Below are positions 29,015 to 42,220 of a DNA stretch of 64,000 nucleotides, piece after piece. The stretch is from Bretschneidera sinensis (taxonomy: Eukaryota > Streptophyta > Magnoliopsida > Brassicales > Akaniaceae). The stretch lies in contig CM043700.1 of assembly GCA_023935145.1 (NCBI GenBank), forward strand, positions 30,629,001 through 30,693,000, in the 5' to 3' direction. Position numbers and translations under genes: made by a program. Every line of letters starts with the position of its first letter. The first letter of the stretch is position 1. The notes beneath the pieces were generated by a model. That model was given only the letters and a program-made list of their open reading frames with translations. It had not been told where the DNA came from and searched no databases.

Positions 29015-30805
29015 ATGGCTTTGTCTCTTATAGAACCCGCAAATCTACCAGAACCCAATGCCTTCATCGGCGAAAACTACCAACTCACACTAAAGCAGTC
29101 AATGCGAAGCCTGTTACCTCAAATTCATAAAGAAACCCCAATTTTTTCTCATTTCGTTGATGTATTCTACCAATTAATGCAAGTAAAGATCGACCCACCT
29201 CTTGAATCGATCTGGGTTTACTCTGCTTTATCGTTTCATGGACACAAATCCGCAAATGAAGATCCTTTGAATCGAATAGCAGTCACAGAGGACCTTTTTA
29301 AGTTTATATCGGCATGTTCGGGTTCCTGCAATTCGTCGAAAAGCATAGCATTGCTCGCCCCAGTTTTTCTCGATGTGTACAAGTTAGTAGTTGAGTTATT
29401 TGGAAAAAACTTGGGTTCAAAGAGAGAAAAGAAAGCGATGAGAAAAATTAAGTCTTTGATTGAAGTGATTCTTGGGTATATAAGTATGTGTTGTGACAAG
29501 AGTTTGAATGAGGAAAGTAATGATATTTATTTGAGTTTGATTATGCCGATTGCGGATTTGGTTCATGTTTGGGTGGAAGGGGATGAAGGATTAGAGTCGT
29601 TTTTCCCTCTTGTTAGCAGCCAGATACATAGAAAGATTACTGAGGAAGATTGCGATGTGAATTACGTAGCTGGAGTGGTTATCGTTGAGGCCTTCTTGTT
29701 GAAATTGTTCTTGGATTTTCAGCTTGGCGTTGCAGGAGTTGAGTTTGAGAAGGAGTTGAGGAGTTGGGCTGTCGGTTCCATAACTGGGTTTCGAAACTTT
29801 TACTTCTTCGGTTAGTATTGTCTATTTTCTGCTTGAGTTCAACTTTTTTTGTTATTTGAACTAGGTCTGTCATAATTTCTTATCTTGGTCTTCAATGTAT
29901 ATGGCATGGCTATTTTCTGCTTGAGTTTAACTTTATTTGTTATTTGAATTAGGTTTGTCATAATTTCTTATTGTGGTCTTCAATGTATGGCATGGCTTCA
30001 TATTCAACCAAGTAATAGCTGCTTTAGTTTAAGCACACCTGGTCGGCAAAGGAGTTTTTGTGCTCCATATGGTTGCAATTGACAACTAAGAGCTTGATCT
30101 TCGTTTGAATATGATCTTCACAATGATGATGAATGCATGTATTGACTTTATGTTGCCAGTTTTCCCCTAACTTACCACTATGATGTTTTTTCTGTTGCTT
30201 ACTTATAAAAAAAATACTAGTAATAAAAAAGATGTTCTTTTGGTTGCTGAACTTCTATACTCAGGTGTATACTTAATGCATAGTAGTGACAAATTAACTT
30301 TGCATGTTTTCATCATGTTATTTTTTTATTGTCATTCTCAGTGGAATTTTCACCTTGTTTTGACCCATGATTGCCTTTATCTTCTCTTGTTTCATTTTTG
30401 AGATGCTTATATTCTGAGTTTTTTTTCTTTGCTCTTGTGCTGAGCAGAGATCCTTGTGAGCATGCTACTGGAGCCTACTTTGCCAGTGACTTCCCTTTTG
30501 GTTGGTGTATTTTTCATAGATACTCTGCTTCATTAATATTTAACATCTTTCCAATTTGTTGGTGTTTGTTCTGATTATTCTCTGTAAGCATGCATGGTGT
30601 TAATTAGTCTAAATGTGTATGTGTTGGTATGTGATTCTACGTTGGAAGATTGTATCCTCTCTCTCTTGCAGGTGAGTGCACGCACACACGCATACACCAT
30701 AAAGTAGACAGAATTCACTTGTAGACTGCTCCTTGAATGTAGTTTCATAGCGTATGGTGGATGGCCCTCCTAGAAATTCCTTTTGTAGAAGTAACTAAGA
30801 AATCA

Positions 30806-30842
<37 letters not shown>

Positions 30843-32969
30843 ATATTATGTGGACACCAGCTCACTTGCAGACTGCTACTTGAATGTGGTTTCATGAGGG
30901 GTTGGTGGATGGGCCAGCTAGAAATTCCTTTCTTAGAGGTACACAATCATGCATCTTTTGATAATGGAGGCTACTGAGAGAAATCTAATCTCCCTTTGTA
31001 GTTTTATCCTTCAACCACTTTGATGCTGTTAAAGGGTAGAGTTAAATTTTTTTTTTTATAAAAAAAAGTCTGAATTAGTGATCCGAACCTGGGGTACAGG
31101 ATTCATTGGAGGGGCCCACGACCTGGGCACCGATCCGTGAATTCCATACCTTGACTCTATTTTTGAGAGCGCGAATTCATAGATGAATTCGCACTTCAAT
31201 GCCCAAAATAAGCCAAAATGACAAATCCATGGCTTGAAGCGCACCAACCACCAAGTCACTTGACTTTCTTTGTTAATTGTGTCCCATGTTGATATTTATT
31301 ATAAATTCCTATCTAATCACCCACCAGTAACAACTTCAAATTTTGTTTTGTTCTGTACAAAAAATATATTTTATATGTAATATATATTTATATACTTACA
31401 TATAGAACGCTCTGGGGTGCTCCTGACCTTAGTATTTTTTTGAAAATGAACGGTCTCATGCTCCTGCTTTTGATCTACATCTGGAGAAGGGGTAGGATGA
31501 AAGAATCACATGATTGGAAAAGGATTGAACAGAGTGGAAGAGATTTTAATTGGAAACTAGGATTGAAATATGTGTTCGTTTATGTTTGTGTTGTTTGTAT
31601 CCTTCTAGTTTGTGATTAAAATTTATGTAGTGCTGCATAAGATGGTCATGAACAGGATCTCAGAATGTATTTACAATGTCCTATCCTTCCTTTGAACACT
31701 GTAGATAATAAGGTATATTCAGTAATTACAAGTTAGTTGTTGGATACTATAATCTGCTCTGGAATAACTATTTGTGTTGGTATAAAGTGTATGCCAAAGC
31801 GGACAGTTTTTTTTAGGCCTTTTAAGTTTCTTAATTACTTAAAATGGTTGATTATATTTGCAATTACTTGTTGGACTATTCAGTGTATCCTCATAGTCTG
31901 TTCATTATTCAGAAGCCTTAGCTTATCATGTGGTTATTGGTCTATTGATGGTTATCTTGAAATAAACATTACACTTGGAAATTCTCTATGCAGAATTCTA
32001 AAGATGGAGTTTGGTTAAGGAAAGTTCTCTATGATGCTGTTATATTGGTGGAGTATTCTTTTCTCAATCCTGAGAGGGTTGTTAACCCTCCAGCTGAACG
32101 CATGAAAACTCTTGCCATGACAAGAGTGATTGTTACACATGAAGCCATAGAGTTTTCCAGGTATGAATAAATCAGTACTGTAGTTAAAATCATAATGAAA
32201 CCCTCTTTGCAACATCTACAGCATACTGTAGTCTCATCATCTACTTTGCTGCAGGGAGGATGGCGATCAGGAGAGAGCTATCTCTTATACAAGTGCTTTC
32301 TCTAGTTCTCGGTTGCTTTCTCAAATAATGAAATCGATCCCTATTGGCATGGAGGAGGGAGCAAGTAGAACTAATGGGTCCTCACCTAAAGCTCTTATAA
32401 GTAAGTTGCTCCTATGCCTTTCATTTCCAGTGGTATCTACAACATCATACCCAATCGGTTGCGACTAATTATTATCCGTGATGTTTCACTGTAATTGATC
32501 TCATTCTCCAGAGTGGTTACTTAACCTTGAGCAACAAGGTATAAATGTATTTGAAGATAGCCCCCTGAAACGTCGTGCCCTATTAGCTATTGATAATTCG
32601 AGAGCAGACTATGAGCAACCATCTTCAACGGTGGAGGGGAAGAAAGTTGATGCTGATCTTCTGTTCTACATTGATAACAAAGTGGAAGAGGAAGATGGGG
32701 ATGAGGATAAAAGGACAAATGAATTGATGAGTGCTGCATTTGTAACCGCTGCCCAGGCAATGAAGTTAACTGATAATGGAGGGAAGAAAAGGAAAGAAAG
32801 TGAAAGTGCTGGAAAGAAGAAAAAAATCAAGTATGTTAAGTATGATCTTTGTCATGATTCTGATTTAGCTAGAGAGAGACTTTCGTCTGTCAGTAATGAT
32901 GGATTGAGTGGTGAGAGTGAAGTTGAGGATCCGCTTTCTGATGAAGATGTGGAAGCAAAGGAGCAGTAG
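29015..32969 (+). CDS. Conserved-looking plant protein of unknown function with nuclear-type basic/acidic tail
   Basis: I do not recognise the family. Exons: 29015-29810, 30448-30500, 31994-32160, 32255-32400, 32512-32969. All are GT-AG and the frames join to 539 aa plus TAG. Residues 1 to about 370 look globular and helix-rich (many Leu/Ile/Val with regular charges), possibly an ARM/HEAT-like fold, but I see no diagnostic motif. No signal peptide or membrane segment is evident. Residues from about 430 on are low-complexity: an acidic stretch (VEEEDGDEDK), then lysine-rich KKRKES and GKKKKIKY, then a second acidic stretch (ESEVEDPLSDEDVEAKEQ) to the end. That pattern suggests a nuclear or nucleolar protein. 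The upstream telo-box would fit a growth or ribosome-related gene, which is inference only. Introns 1 and 2 carry segmental duplications. Confidence 0.82.
29823..29996. repeat. ~87-bp tandem duplication in intron 1
   Basis: Units 29823-29910 and 29911-29996 both begin TATTTTCTGCTTGAGTT and end in GGCATGGC, with a few substitutions and small indels. They start 12 bp after exon 1. Confidence 0.9.
30711..30941. repeat. ~90-bp direct repeat flanking a (CT)n(CA)n microsatellite in intron 2
   Basis: Segments about 30711-30797 and 30851-30941 share CACTTG(T/C)AGACTGCT, CTTGAATGT, GGTGGATGG and CTAGAAATTCCTTT. Between them lies a CT repeat followed by a CA repeat (about 30808-30842). Confidence 0.8.
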
Positions 32970-33761
32970 GTTCTTTGGAGGAAAGAGATCGAATTGTGCT
33001 CTCTCTAACAACCTCCCTTTTAATAGTATGATGTGTTTAAAAGGATTTTCACACATGCTTAAGATTTGTGGAACCTACTCTTGTTATGGTGGGCTTTGTC
33101 CATGACTCCATGCTCAGACGCCTTCCATTAGTACCAGTGGGAAGCTTAGCATGAGTGTCTTTGGTTAACGTTGTATTGATACTCAGATACTTTGTCTGAT
33201 TTTGAGCAGTGTTATTATGGAATCTTGTGTTAGCCTAGTCCCTGTCAAGAACAAATTTTAATTTCATTACAGCTAGTGTGTATCAGCAGACAGTACTAAA
33301 CACTGTTGTTATTTAGGTCCTTTTAACATCATTTTCTCATTGGTGAAACATATGCTTGTTGTCTACATCACTGTATCCCAGTGTAACATCAAAAGGCATC
33401 AAACATGAAGCACATAACCGAGGTTTTGCTTACGTCAATACATTGTGGGTTGAACTATGGTGCCTTGCGATGTGGCACCATGAAACAGGTGGATGCTCTC
33501 CTTTTAAACAGCACTCTAGATTATATATATACGTTACACTCGTGTAAGTATTCTAAAATTTTGAAAACAAAACAATTAGAAACAGAAAACAAAAAAGGAA
33601 AACCGGCAACGTTAGCTTATTTTATTTTTTATATATAGTAAAAAAGATTAAAAAAATAATGTACACTGTCAAAATGGAATTGATAATTTTCGATTTTTTT
33701 TTTTAAAATTTTTATGTTTGATTTGTTTCAAGGTTGGAAATTAGCAATTCCGGCAAATACT
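32970..33761. other. 3' UTR and intergenic DNA
   Basis: Follows the stop codon of the unrecognised gene. No second gene is visible; AT content rises after about 33500. Confidence 0.55.
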
Positions 33762-34207
33762 CATGAAATGCAATAAACTTCATTAAAGACGACCAATTCA
33801 GCCGAAATAGCTGATGTAGCAAATAAAGGGGCATTATCAACCCACAATCCCTCATCCACAAGAGCATGTTTAGCAAATACCCCATTACCAGATTTGGGCA
33901 CATAAGATACATCATAGGAACTAAAACCAGAAAGCATAAATTTTATATCTTCAAGCTCTGATCCAGCTGGGGAGAAGTCCTCCACATCGCTCAGAACTGC
34001 CCCACAAAGGTTGCTGCAATCACTTTCGATTTCTAGGTCATTAAATCCTCTTTCACGCACAAAAATCAGACCTTCAAGAAGGGCTTTTGTTTCTGGTAAA
34101 TAAGGATCATCTACCCCAGTGCGTTAAGACACCAAAACCATCGCGAATCACCACCCCCAGACCCACTCTCTTTGCCAAAGCATCAACTGCACCATCTATA
34201 TTTAAGG
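33762..34207 (-). pseudogene. RNase H-type domain fragment of a plant LINE/retroelement
   Basis: On the minus strand the translation runs from a damaged NIDGAV..KRVGLGVVIRDGFG start, through RERGFNDLEIESDCSNLCGAV, to SYVPKSGNGVFAKHALVDEG. This matches the order and spacing of the RNase H-like module found at the end of plant non-LTR elements and in related orphan genes: an Asp-bearing ESD strand, then a final N..A.H segment. The first part contains stop codons and a frameshift near 34060-34130. No RT domain is attached, so it is a remnant. Confidence 0.7.
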
Positions 34208-34209
34208 TG

Positions 34210-35890
34210 TGTTTAGTAAGAGAGTTAAGAAATAAAAACTAAGAATATAAAGTGTTTTCTTTCGTGTATTAATAGAGACAGTGGGAAACTAAAATTAAAA
34301 AAAAATATATAGTTTTTTCCTATTTAACAGAGTGAAAAATATTGACTATTAGCAGTATAAATAATTTATATGATCAGTACCTATTAGTTAGTATACACAC
34401 TATCTTATGCAATTAATTCTATTAATTTGCCACACTAAAACTGTTATATATTGTTCAGATTTTTATCAAACATTATCAATTAACCTTCAAGTCAATCCCA
34501 ATTTGCAAACCAAATTAAGAAATCGAAAATAAATAAAATCGATTTACACATGTTTTTCATATAAATATATCATCCCAAATTACTAGCCGATGAACTCAAT
34601 TCACACACAAATCAAAATTAAATTAATCATACCATAAAGATATATTAATATAAAAATCAAATTAACCATTGTAAAAATATTTATAGACAATAATTAATAC
34701 AATTAAGATAATATTTCTAGTATATGTATTAATTTTTTTTTAAAAAAATGTAAACTACATACAATAAATATCAAACATAAAATTTAATTTTGGAAACCAA
34801 AATACATTATGTTTGGTTGTTTGGGATTGAAGCTTGAAATTGAGATGAAATCATATTTTTTTCAACATTAAAATGATTGAAAAAGACCATAATTTCATCT
34901 TAATTTTAATTCCAAGCTTCAATTCTGGACAATCAAACGTAGTATAAATGGATTTAAAAATTTAAGTTAAGTAATTCGTTGGGTGTCTAAATTAATGAAG
35001 TTTTTGGGTGATCAATCTTATAAGATTTGTATTTGAACCTAAAGTATAAATAAATTTAAAAAAATTGGGGGTTATGGACCTCTAAACCTTAACATAGCTC
35101 CACCCCTACTAACAAAGACAATTTTAGACACATATTTCACCCTTTTGCAAAAACTTAAATCATCTAACCCCGCTTTAGAATCGGAAAGAATAGTCTTTAT
35201 AATGCATAACCAAACACAAAAGTTAAAATTACCATTCAATTATGACCTAATTTTACTATAGATCAGTTCTAATTCTATTTCGTTTTATTTCTCGGAATTG
35301 AACCAAATAGGCAGTGATATGATTTTAATGAGAAAAAAATAAACTTTAATTTTCAAAATTATCATTAATATTGTTCTAGTATAACTGTATAAGTAAAATC
35401 TAACATATTGATTAATTTATAAATCTGATCGAAATTTAAGCAAACATCACAACTTTAGTTATATAAATTTTTATTTTTTTTGTCAATTAAGGAGATTTAA
35501 TTATATAGTAATTAATTATTATTTATTAAAATTTTGGTTACATAGTAATTTTTAATAAAATTTAATTTAATTTTATAGAAAAAAGATTTAATAAAATGAG
35601 TTTAACTACACAATAATTACAGTTTGAACATAACTCAATTAATAAAAAAAGCCTAAGTTTATATTGACCACCCCTAATTATTAAAGAAACAAACTACACA
35701 GGAGTAGTTAATTGCAGCCCAGTGGTCGTGTATTTTTTAGTATTCAAATTTATTTGAATTTGTTTGGAACGAGAATGAATACTCAAAAACTTAGTTTGGG
35801 ATGGATACAAAATATTAAATTTTGATATCCGACGGAGTTGGGAAGTAACTCTCGAGTAACCATCAAATTAGATTATATGGATATTTTATA

Positions 35891-35946
<56 letters not shown>

Positions 35947-36114
35947 TATAATTTTTGTAAAAATATGTTATTTTGAATGCTTGAACCCATGACCTAAAGG
36001 TCAAAGATGTCATGCCTTATTATTGATGGTTTCAAATTTAAATTTATTATTACTATGAATTTTTCTTAAGAATAAGAGAAATACATTTTTTCTGTCAGAT
36101 TTGGATAAGAAACC
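34210..36114. other. AT-rich intergenic DNA with repeat remnants
   Basis: No gene. It holds a foldback MITE, a (TA)n run at about 35900-35943, and a possible hAT-type terminus near 35093-35108 (AGCTCCACCCCT, reading AGGGGTGGAGCT on the other strand). Confidence 0.6.
34802..34945. mobile_element. Foldback MITE, 144 bp
   Basis: The left arm (ATGTTTGGTTGTTTGGGATT, then GAAGCTTGAAATT and GATGAAAT) is the imperfect inverted complement of the right arm (AATTTCATCTTAATTTTAAT, then CCAAGCTTCAATTCTGGAC and AATCAAACGTAGTAT). The arms are about 50 bp with a short loop and more divergence than in the PRMT1 MITE. Confidence 0.75.
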
Positions 36115-36721
36115 TGATGCAGGGGAAAAATCCTCATCCAATGATACAGTGATACATGGCACCTGTCAAAAGTGAAATGGTAAAATCCTAGACGAAGATT
36201 CTTACCTAATAGCATAACGACATGCAACAACCTCTAAGGGAAAATAAGTACTTCCATGACTTAAACAGACCAACCAGTCAAGTAGCCACACTTGGCAAAG
36301 AGAACAATGGTAATTCTACACCGAGAGTGCTAGTACCATTACTACGCCACAGCTTACGAATAAATTACTATTCAGCTTATGGATAAATTATTCCAGCTTA
36401 TAGCTAACTCCAAACTTATCTACAGGAGTTCTATTCCTATCATAACACCGAATCACTCTCTTAATTGGACTTTGCTCCGAAACACTATATAAAGTGGGTT
36501 CTCATAACCAAAAAGGTATATTAATTCATAATTCACAACTCTCATCTTTACTTTAGCTTTCCATATTCTCAAAGCCCTATTTCTAACTTAGGCATTAGAG
36601 AGTCCCTCAGAGGCACACCCTCTTCGGTCCTTCGATGACTTTTAGGGATTTTCCTTATTTTGTGTGCGAAGGTGCCGCTTATAGACCATTTAGATCCCAG
36701 ACAGATTTTTTAGTATCAACA
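36115..36721 (+). repeat. 5' LTR of element B
   Basis: Starts TGATGCAGGGGAAAAATCC and ends GTATCAACA. The only partner is the first part of the truncated 3' copy at 53505. The start is fixed by that match, the end by the primer-site sequence that follows. Confidence 0.8.
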
Positions 36722-36723
36722 GA

Positions 36724-36742
36724 TTGGCGTCGTCTGTGGGAA
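36724..36742 (+). other. Primer binding site region of element B
   Basis: TTGGCGTCGTCTGTGGGAA, two bases after the LTR. This is the conserved sequence found after 5' LTRs of Tat-type elements, with one C-to-T change from the usual GGCGCCGTC. Confidence 0.75.
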
Positions 36743-36780
36743 ACACTCCCTAATTCTGTGAAAAGAACTCATCCTTAACG

Positions 36781-38360
36781 ATGCCACACAAAAATCCTGC
36801 CAAGGACACCACTAGCCCCACTACTCGGGCCTCTAACTACAGCAAACAACTTCTTGGTATTTAGGAACATGACACTTCGGAGCAGAATCATAATGAACCA
36901 TCTGATGCACGGACAAGGCATGAGTCACCGACTTGATCCAACCCGACAGATCCAAACGCCCTAGGAAACCTAATTCCACCTGCACTAGTCACCCAAGAGC
37001 AATTCAAGGAGTTCATATAGATGGTGGCAGAACTAGCCGCTAAATTAGAAGAACAGGCTCGTCCCTATTCTCCCCCACCAATCTGACGAAGTCCACGACC
37101 TACCAGGCATCGGACTAGAAACCAACGAGACAATAGCCACTCATCCACCGAGTTTTCTCCTAACGATCCCCCAAGGTCCCGAATTCTCTCCACGGTCAAA
37201 AGCCATATCAACTTTGACAAAAGGCTGAAGGACATAACCAAAAAGATAGAAGAGGCATTAAAAGGGAGGAACACTAATGTACTAGATGAAATCAATTCTC
37301 AGGATCTCCCCTTTACGCAGGCCATTATGGATGAGCCTTTCCCAAAACACTTTAGAATGCCTCTTATAAAGGTGTATGATAGCACCACTGATCCCATTGA
37401 TCATCTTCGGCTCTACAAGACGACCATGCTTCTACATCACCATCCTGACACTTTCATGTTCCAAGCTTTCCCCTCGATCCTTGAGAAGGCTGCAAGTATC
37501 TGGTACTCACACCTCAAACCTGTTAATATCCTCTCATTTAAAGAACTAAGTCATGCCCTTGCAGCACACTTCCTTAGCAGCAAGGGACCAAGGAAAATGT
37601 TAAAGAGCCTTTTTAGTGTCATCTAACGCAATGGAGAAAAGCTTCGAGAATACATCTCGCGGTTCAACGTCGCTGCATGGGAGATCCCAAATCTCGACCC
37701 CATATTTAAACTCTTGCGTTCAAAAATGGACTCAGATTCGGATCCTTTAGCCATAAACTTACCAGACACCCTGCCAAAGATATGAACGACATCTTCGCTC
37801 GAGTTGAAGAATACATGATTGTGGAGGATGATCAAACATTCAGAAGGGAAAGGGAAAGGGGAATAGAGAAAAAAAATAAGGACTCAAATGACCCAAAAGA
37901 CAGTGCGACTAAAAAGCCTTTCGAGAGGGCAAAATCACTCGCATGTTTGAAAATTTCACTCCACTAAATGCCTTCAGAACCAATGTGCTGATGGGAATTC
38001 AGAACCAAGACATTCTCCAATGGCTACAGAAACCCCTTTACACTAGTGAAAATAAAGACCGAAGCAAATGGTGTTGTTTTCATAAAGATTTCAGGCACGA
38101 CATCGAGGAGTGTCACCCCCTCAGAAACCAGATCAAGCTCTTCATCCACAGGGGATACCTGAAGGAGTATATAAAGCTTCGTCCGTCCCACGGCAATGAA
38201 GACCGATCCAGGCGACCATATCAATATCCAATTGAAAAATCAAATCGTGAAAGAATCAGTTGCACCAGTCGAAGTCCAAGGGCAAGTCCAAGAAATGGTG
38301 ATCGAAGGGACAAGCGTCCCCGGGGTAATCAAGACTATGCCGCTATGGCAACATGAACCA
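36781..38360 (+). pseudogene. gag remnant of element B
   Basis: The ATG at 36781 opens a frame with early stops. The Tat-type gag core is clear from about 37210: AIMDEPFPKHFRMP, then YDSTTDPIDHLRLYKTTMLL, AFPSILEKAASIWYSHLKP and LREYISRFNVAAWEIPNLD. Stops at 37624-37626 and 37783-37785 break it. A degenerate zinc-finger-like CCFHKDFRHDIEECHPLRNQ lies at about 38068-38127. Confidence 0.85.
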
Positions 38361-38474
38361 TCAAGACTATCTATGGTGGACCTGCAACGGGGGTAATCTT
38401 CACATGCAAGAAAAGCCTATGTCAGGTCAGCAGCATCAGTCAGCGAACCTCACAAGTGGGTCAAGACAAATCAG

Positions 38475-41400
38475 GTGATCTCTTTCATGGATGACGATAT
38501 GAAAGGTGTACAGGAACCCTATAATGAAGCCGTGGTCATCACACTTTTCATCTCAAATTATAACGTGGAAAGAATTTTAGTGGATAATGGAAGCTTGGCC
38601 GATATCCTTTACTACAATTCCTTCAAGAAAATGAAGCTAAATGATAAACAACTCAAGCCCATGTCTTCTCCGCTATTTGGTTTCTTGGGAACACTGATAT
38701 TTGGTGAGGGAAGCATTGCTATTCCGATCACAGCGAAAACGGCCCCACAGTTCACCATTGTAATGACCACCTTTCTGGTGCTCAAACATCTGTCCTCATA
38801 CAATGTGATCTTCGAAAGGCCAACTCAGAAAAGGATGAGGGCAGTGGTCTCGACCTATCACCTAAAAATGAAGTTTCTTACTGATAATGATGTTGGGGAG
38901 GTTCGAGGAAATAACAGGCATCTCGATCCTGTTATCTAAATTTCATCAAAGGGCATAAAAAATCCAAAGCCCTGCCTTTGGAAATCAAAGATTTGTGAGA
39001 CGAGTTTAAGACTCCATGGAGATAAATAGTGGAAGAATTAATAACCATCCCCTTGAACAACAAAGATTCTAAGACTGTGCAAATTGGGTCAAATCTTCCC
39101 AAGGACTTCAGAGAATCCATGATCTCTTTCCTTCGAAGGAATCAGGATCTATTTGCATGGTCGACCTTCGATATGCCTGGTATTGACCCTCGAGTCATTG
39201 TCCATAGATTGAATGTGGATCTGAAGTACAAGCCCATCATTTAAAAGAAAATATTTTTTGCCCCAGAGCGATAGAAAGCCCTAGAAGAAGAGGTAAACAA
39301 GCTCCTGGCGTTTGACATCATCCGAGAGGCCCACTACCCAGATTAGGTCACCAACGTAGTCATGGTAAAAAAGGCAAATGGTAAGTGGAGGATTTTCATA
39401 GACTTCACTGACCTAAACAAGGCTTACACAAAAGACAACTTCCCTCTGCTGCGAATAGACAAACTGGTTGACGTAACCTCAAACCATGAACTGTTAAGTG
39501 TCATAGACACGTACTCGGGTTACAATCAAATCCTTATATATGAGTCAGATCAACCAAAGACCACCTTCATCACTGATTGAAGTCTAGATTATTACAAGGT
39601 AATACCCTTTGGGTTGAAAACTGTAGGCGCAACGTACCAGAGATTGGTCAATAAGATCTTCAAGCAATAGATCGGAAGGAATATGGAATTGTATGTGGAT
39701 GATATACTAGTCAAGAGCATTGAAGCAAAAGACCATGAATCTGACCTGGAGAAGGCATTCAAAATAGAGCTATTTGATGAAACTCAACCCAGGGAAGTGT
39801 GCCTTTGGAGTCACCTCGGGCAAATTCCAGGGCTTCAGGTTACACAGCGAGGCATAAAAGCAAATCCCGAGAAGATAAAAGCAGTTATGGATATGAACCC
39901 ATAGTGGAACATCAAAGAAGTACAAAGGCTGACTGGATGAATAGCCATACTCAGTCGTTTCATGTTTAAATCAGCTAAAAAGTGGCTGTTTTTCTTCAAA
40001 ACAATTAGAAAAGCAAAGGACTTTGCTTAGAGCGAAGACTGCCAAAAGGCCTTTGAAGAATTGAAGTAATATTTGAGTTCGCCACCACTCTTGACTAAGC
40101 TGGTCACTAGAGATGAGCTTTTCCTTTATATATCAGTAGGCTAGAACGTAGTAACCTCAGTTTTGATCCAAAAAGAAAGTGAGGTCCAGAAACCAATTTA
40201 TTATATCAGTCAAGTACTCCATGACGCCGAGGTAAGGTATCTCATTGTCGAGAAAATAGCCTATGCCCTTCTGATCATAGGTCACAAAACTTAGACTATA
40301 CTTCTAAGCTCACACTATAATCTTGCTCATTAATCAGCCCTTGAGGCAAGTACTCCACAAGCTTAACATTTTTGGAAGGCTAGTAAAGTGGTCGATAGAA
40401 CTCAGAGAGTTCAATATCTAGTACAAGCCTTGGACAGCGATTAAAGTTTAGGCCTTAGCTGACTTCATCGTGTAAACAACATTCTCTGAAATGCCTAACC
40501 AAGGACAAGAATCCAAGAAAAGTCAACAAACTCCAAGTTGGACCTTGTATGTCGATGGATCCTCAAACAACACCAACAGTGGAGTCGGACTTATCCTCAA
40601 TAGCCCCGAAGGTTTTACAGTGGAATATACCCTCAGATTCGACTTCAAAACCTCACATAAAGAGGCGGAGTATGAGGCACTGCTCTCAGGGATGAAGTTT
40701 GCAAAGACAATGGTTGCCAAAGCCTTGTAGGTGTTCAGTGATTCACAATTGGTAGTTAATCAAATGACCAACGAGTGCAAAGCCAAAAGCGCAAGGATCA
40801 TTAGGTATCTCGAAAAGGCTCGAGAGTTGGTAACAACCTTCAAGAAATTTCAAATAACCTAAGTACCCTGGGCAAAAAATGTAAAGGCAGATGCTTTGGC
40901 ACGATTTGTCTCATCTAGATAGTCTAATCTCACATAAACTGTTTATTTAGAAACTCTTTCCCTTCCAAGCTTCAATGAGACCTTAATCGCACCACTGACC
41001 GAGAGGCAGACTTGGATGAACCCGATCCTCTAGTATTTAAGGGATGAAATACTTCCAGTGAAAAATAAAAGCTGAGAAGATTATTTTCCGTGCTTCGCAA
41101 TATGCCATTATCGAAGATCAGTTGTACAAGAAAAGCCTCATCACGCCTTATTTGAAGTGCCTCAGGCCTACCGAGGCAGACTACGCCCTCTGAGAGGTTT
41201 ATGAAGGCATATATGGTAACCACTTGGGAGGTCGGGATCTACCCTTTAAAATACTCTGACACGGTTACTATTGGTCGAAGATGCTACAAAGATGGTTAAG
41301 AAGTGCAAGATATGCCAGTAGCACACTTTCATACCTCAATGACCTGTCAACCCGCTGACATCGATCATTAGTCTATTTTTCTTCACTATGTGGGGGATAG

Positions 41401-42220
41401 ACATCCTTGGGCCCTTCTGAAAGGCTCCAGGACAGAAGAAGCACCTGATAGTTGCCATTTCACTAAATGGACTGAATCCGAACCTCTATTAGCATCTCCG
41501 ATTATCAAACTTGAGGATTTGTGTGGAAATCCATAGTATGCCAATTTGGCATACCGAAGATACTTATCACCAATAATGGAAAGCAATTCAATAGCTCCCA
41601 GTTTACGATCTTTTTCCAAGACCTCGAAATTGAACATCGGTTATCCTCGGTGGGTTATCCTCAAGCCAACGAGTAGACCGAAGTAACCAAAATTCCTTTA
41701 AGGCATCAAGAAGAGGCTCGAAGATGCAGACAATTAATTGGTAAAACATCTTCCAAATGTCCTCTAGGCCTATAAAACGATAACTCAAATGCCCATAGGA
41801 GAAACTCCTTTCTTCCTAACTTATGGTCTGGAAGTTGTTATTCCACTCGAGATAAAGATACCCTCACTGTGAGTACAAAGCTTCGATGACACCAATAATG
41901 AGGAAGCACTCAAAATGAAAATTGATTTGATCGATGAGGCAAGGGACAAAGCACAGTTCAAACTTGCTGCCTACCACCAAAAGGTGGCGAAATACTATAA
42001 CACTCGAGTCCGTGAAAGAACTTTTAGGTTACATGATTTGGTACTTCGAAAAAACGAAGTGTCTCACCCGTAGGAGACAAGAAAGCTTCTTCCAAATTGG
42101 GAAGGAACTTATGGCATCAAAAGGGTATGGTAAGCCAGTACATTCAAGCTTGAGGACCTGAATGACAAACTAATACCCCAGACTTGGAGTGCTGAAAATC
42201 TCTACAAGTTCTATCAGTAG
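38475..42220 (+). pseudogene. pol remnant of element B (PR-RT-RH-IN)
   Basis: Protease-like segment with VDNGSLADILYYNSF (about 38580-38625); the usual triplet D-x-G is kept as DNG. RT follows with MVKKANGKWRIFIDFTDLNKAY, GLKTVGATYQRLVNKIF and YVDD (39693-39704). Plant-type RNase H has LYVDGSSNNTNSGVGLILN, EAEYEALLSG and VFSDSQLVVNQ. Damaged integrase runs to about 42220. Stops interrupt every domain (for example 39298-39300 and 39578-39580), so it is inactive. Confidence 0.85.

Noticed and set aside
29236..29499. Minus-strand frame of 87 codons over exon 1 of the unrecognised gene
   Set aside because: Shadow of a long plus-strand coding exon, with no splice or family support.
31056..31259. 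67-codon minus-strand frame in intron 2 of the unrecognised gene
   Set aside because: Intronic, no family features, and likely repeat-derived.
36103..36120. Start of element B LTR at TGTCAG (36094) rather than TGATGC (36115)
   Set aside because: The truncated 3' copy matches only from TGAT at 53505, preceded by a purine tract, which supports 36115.
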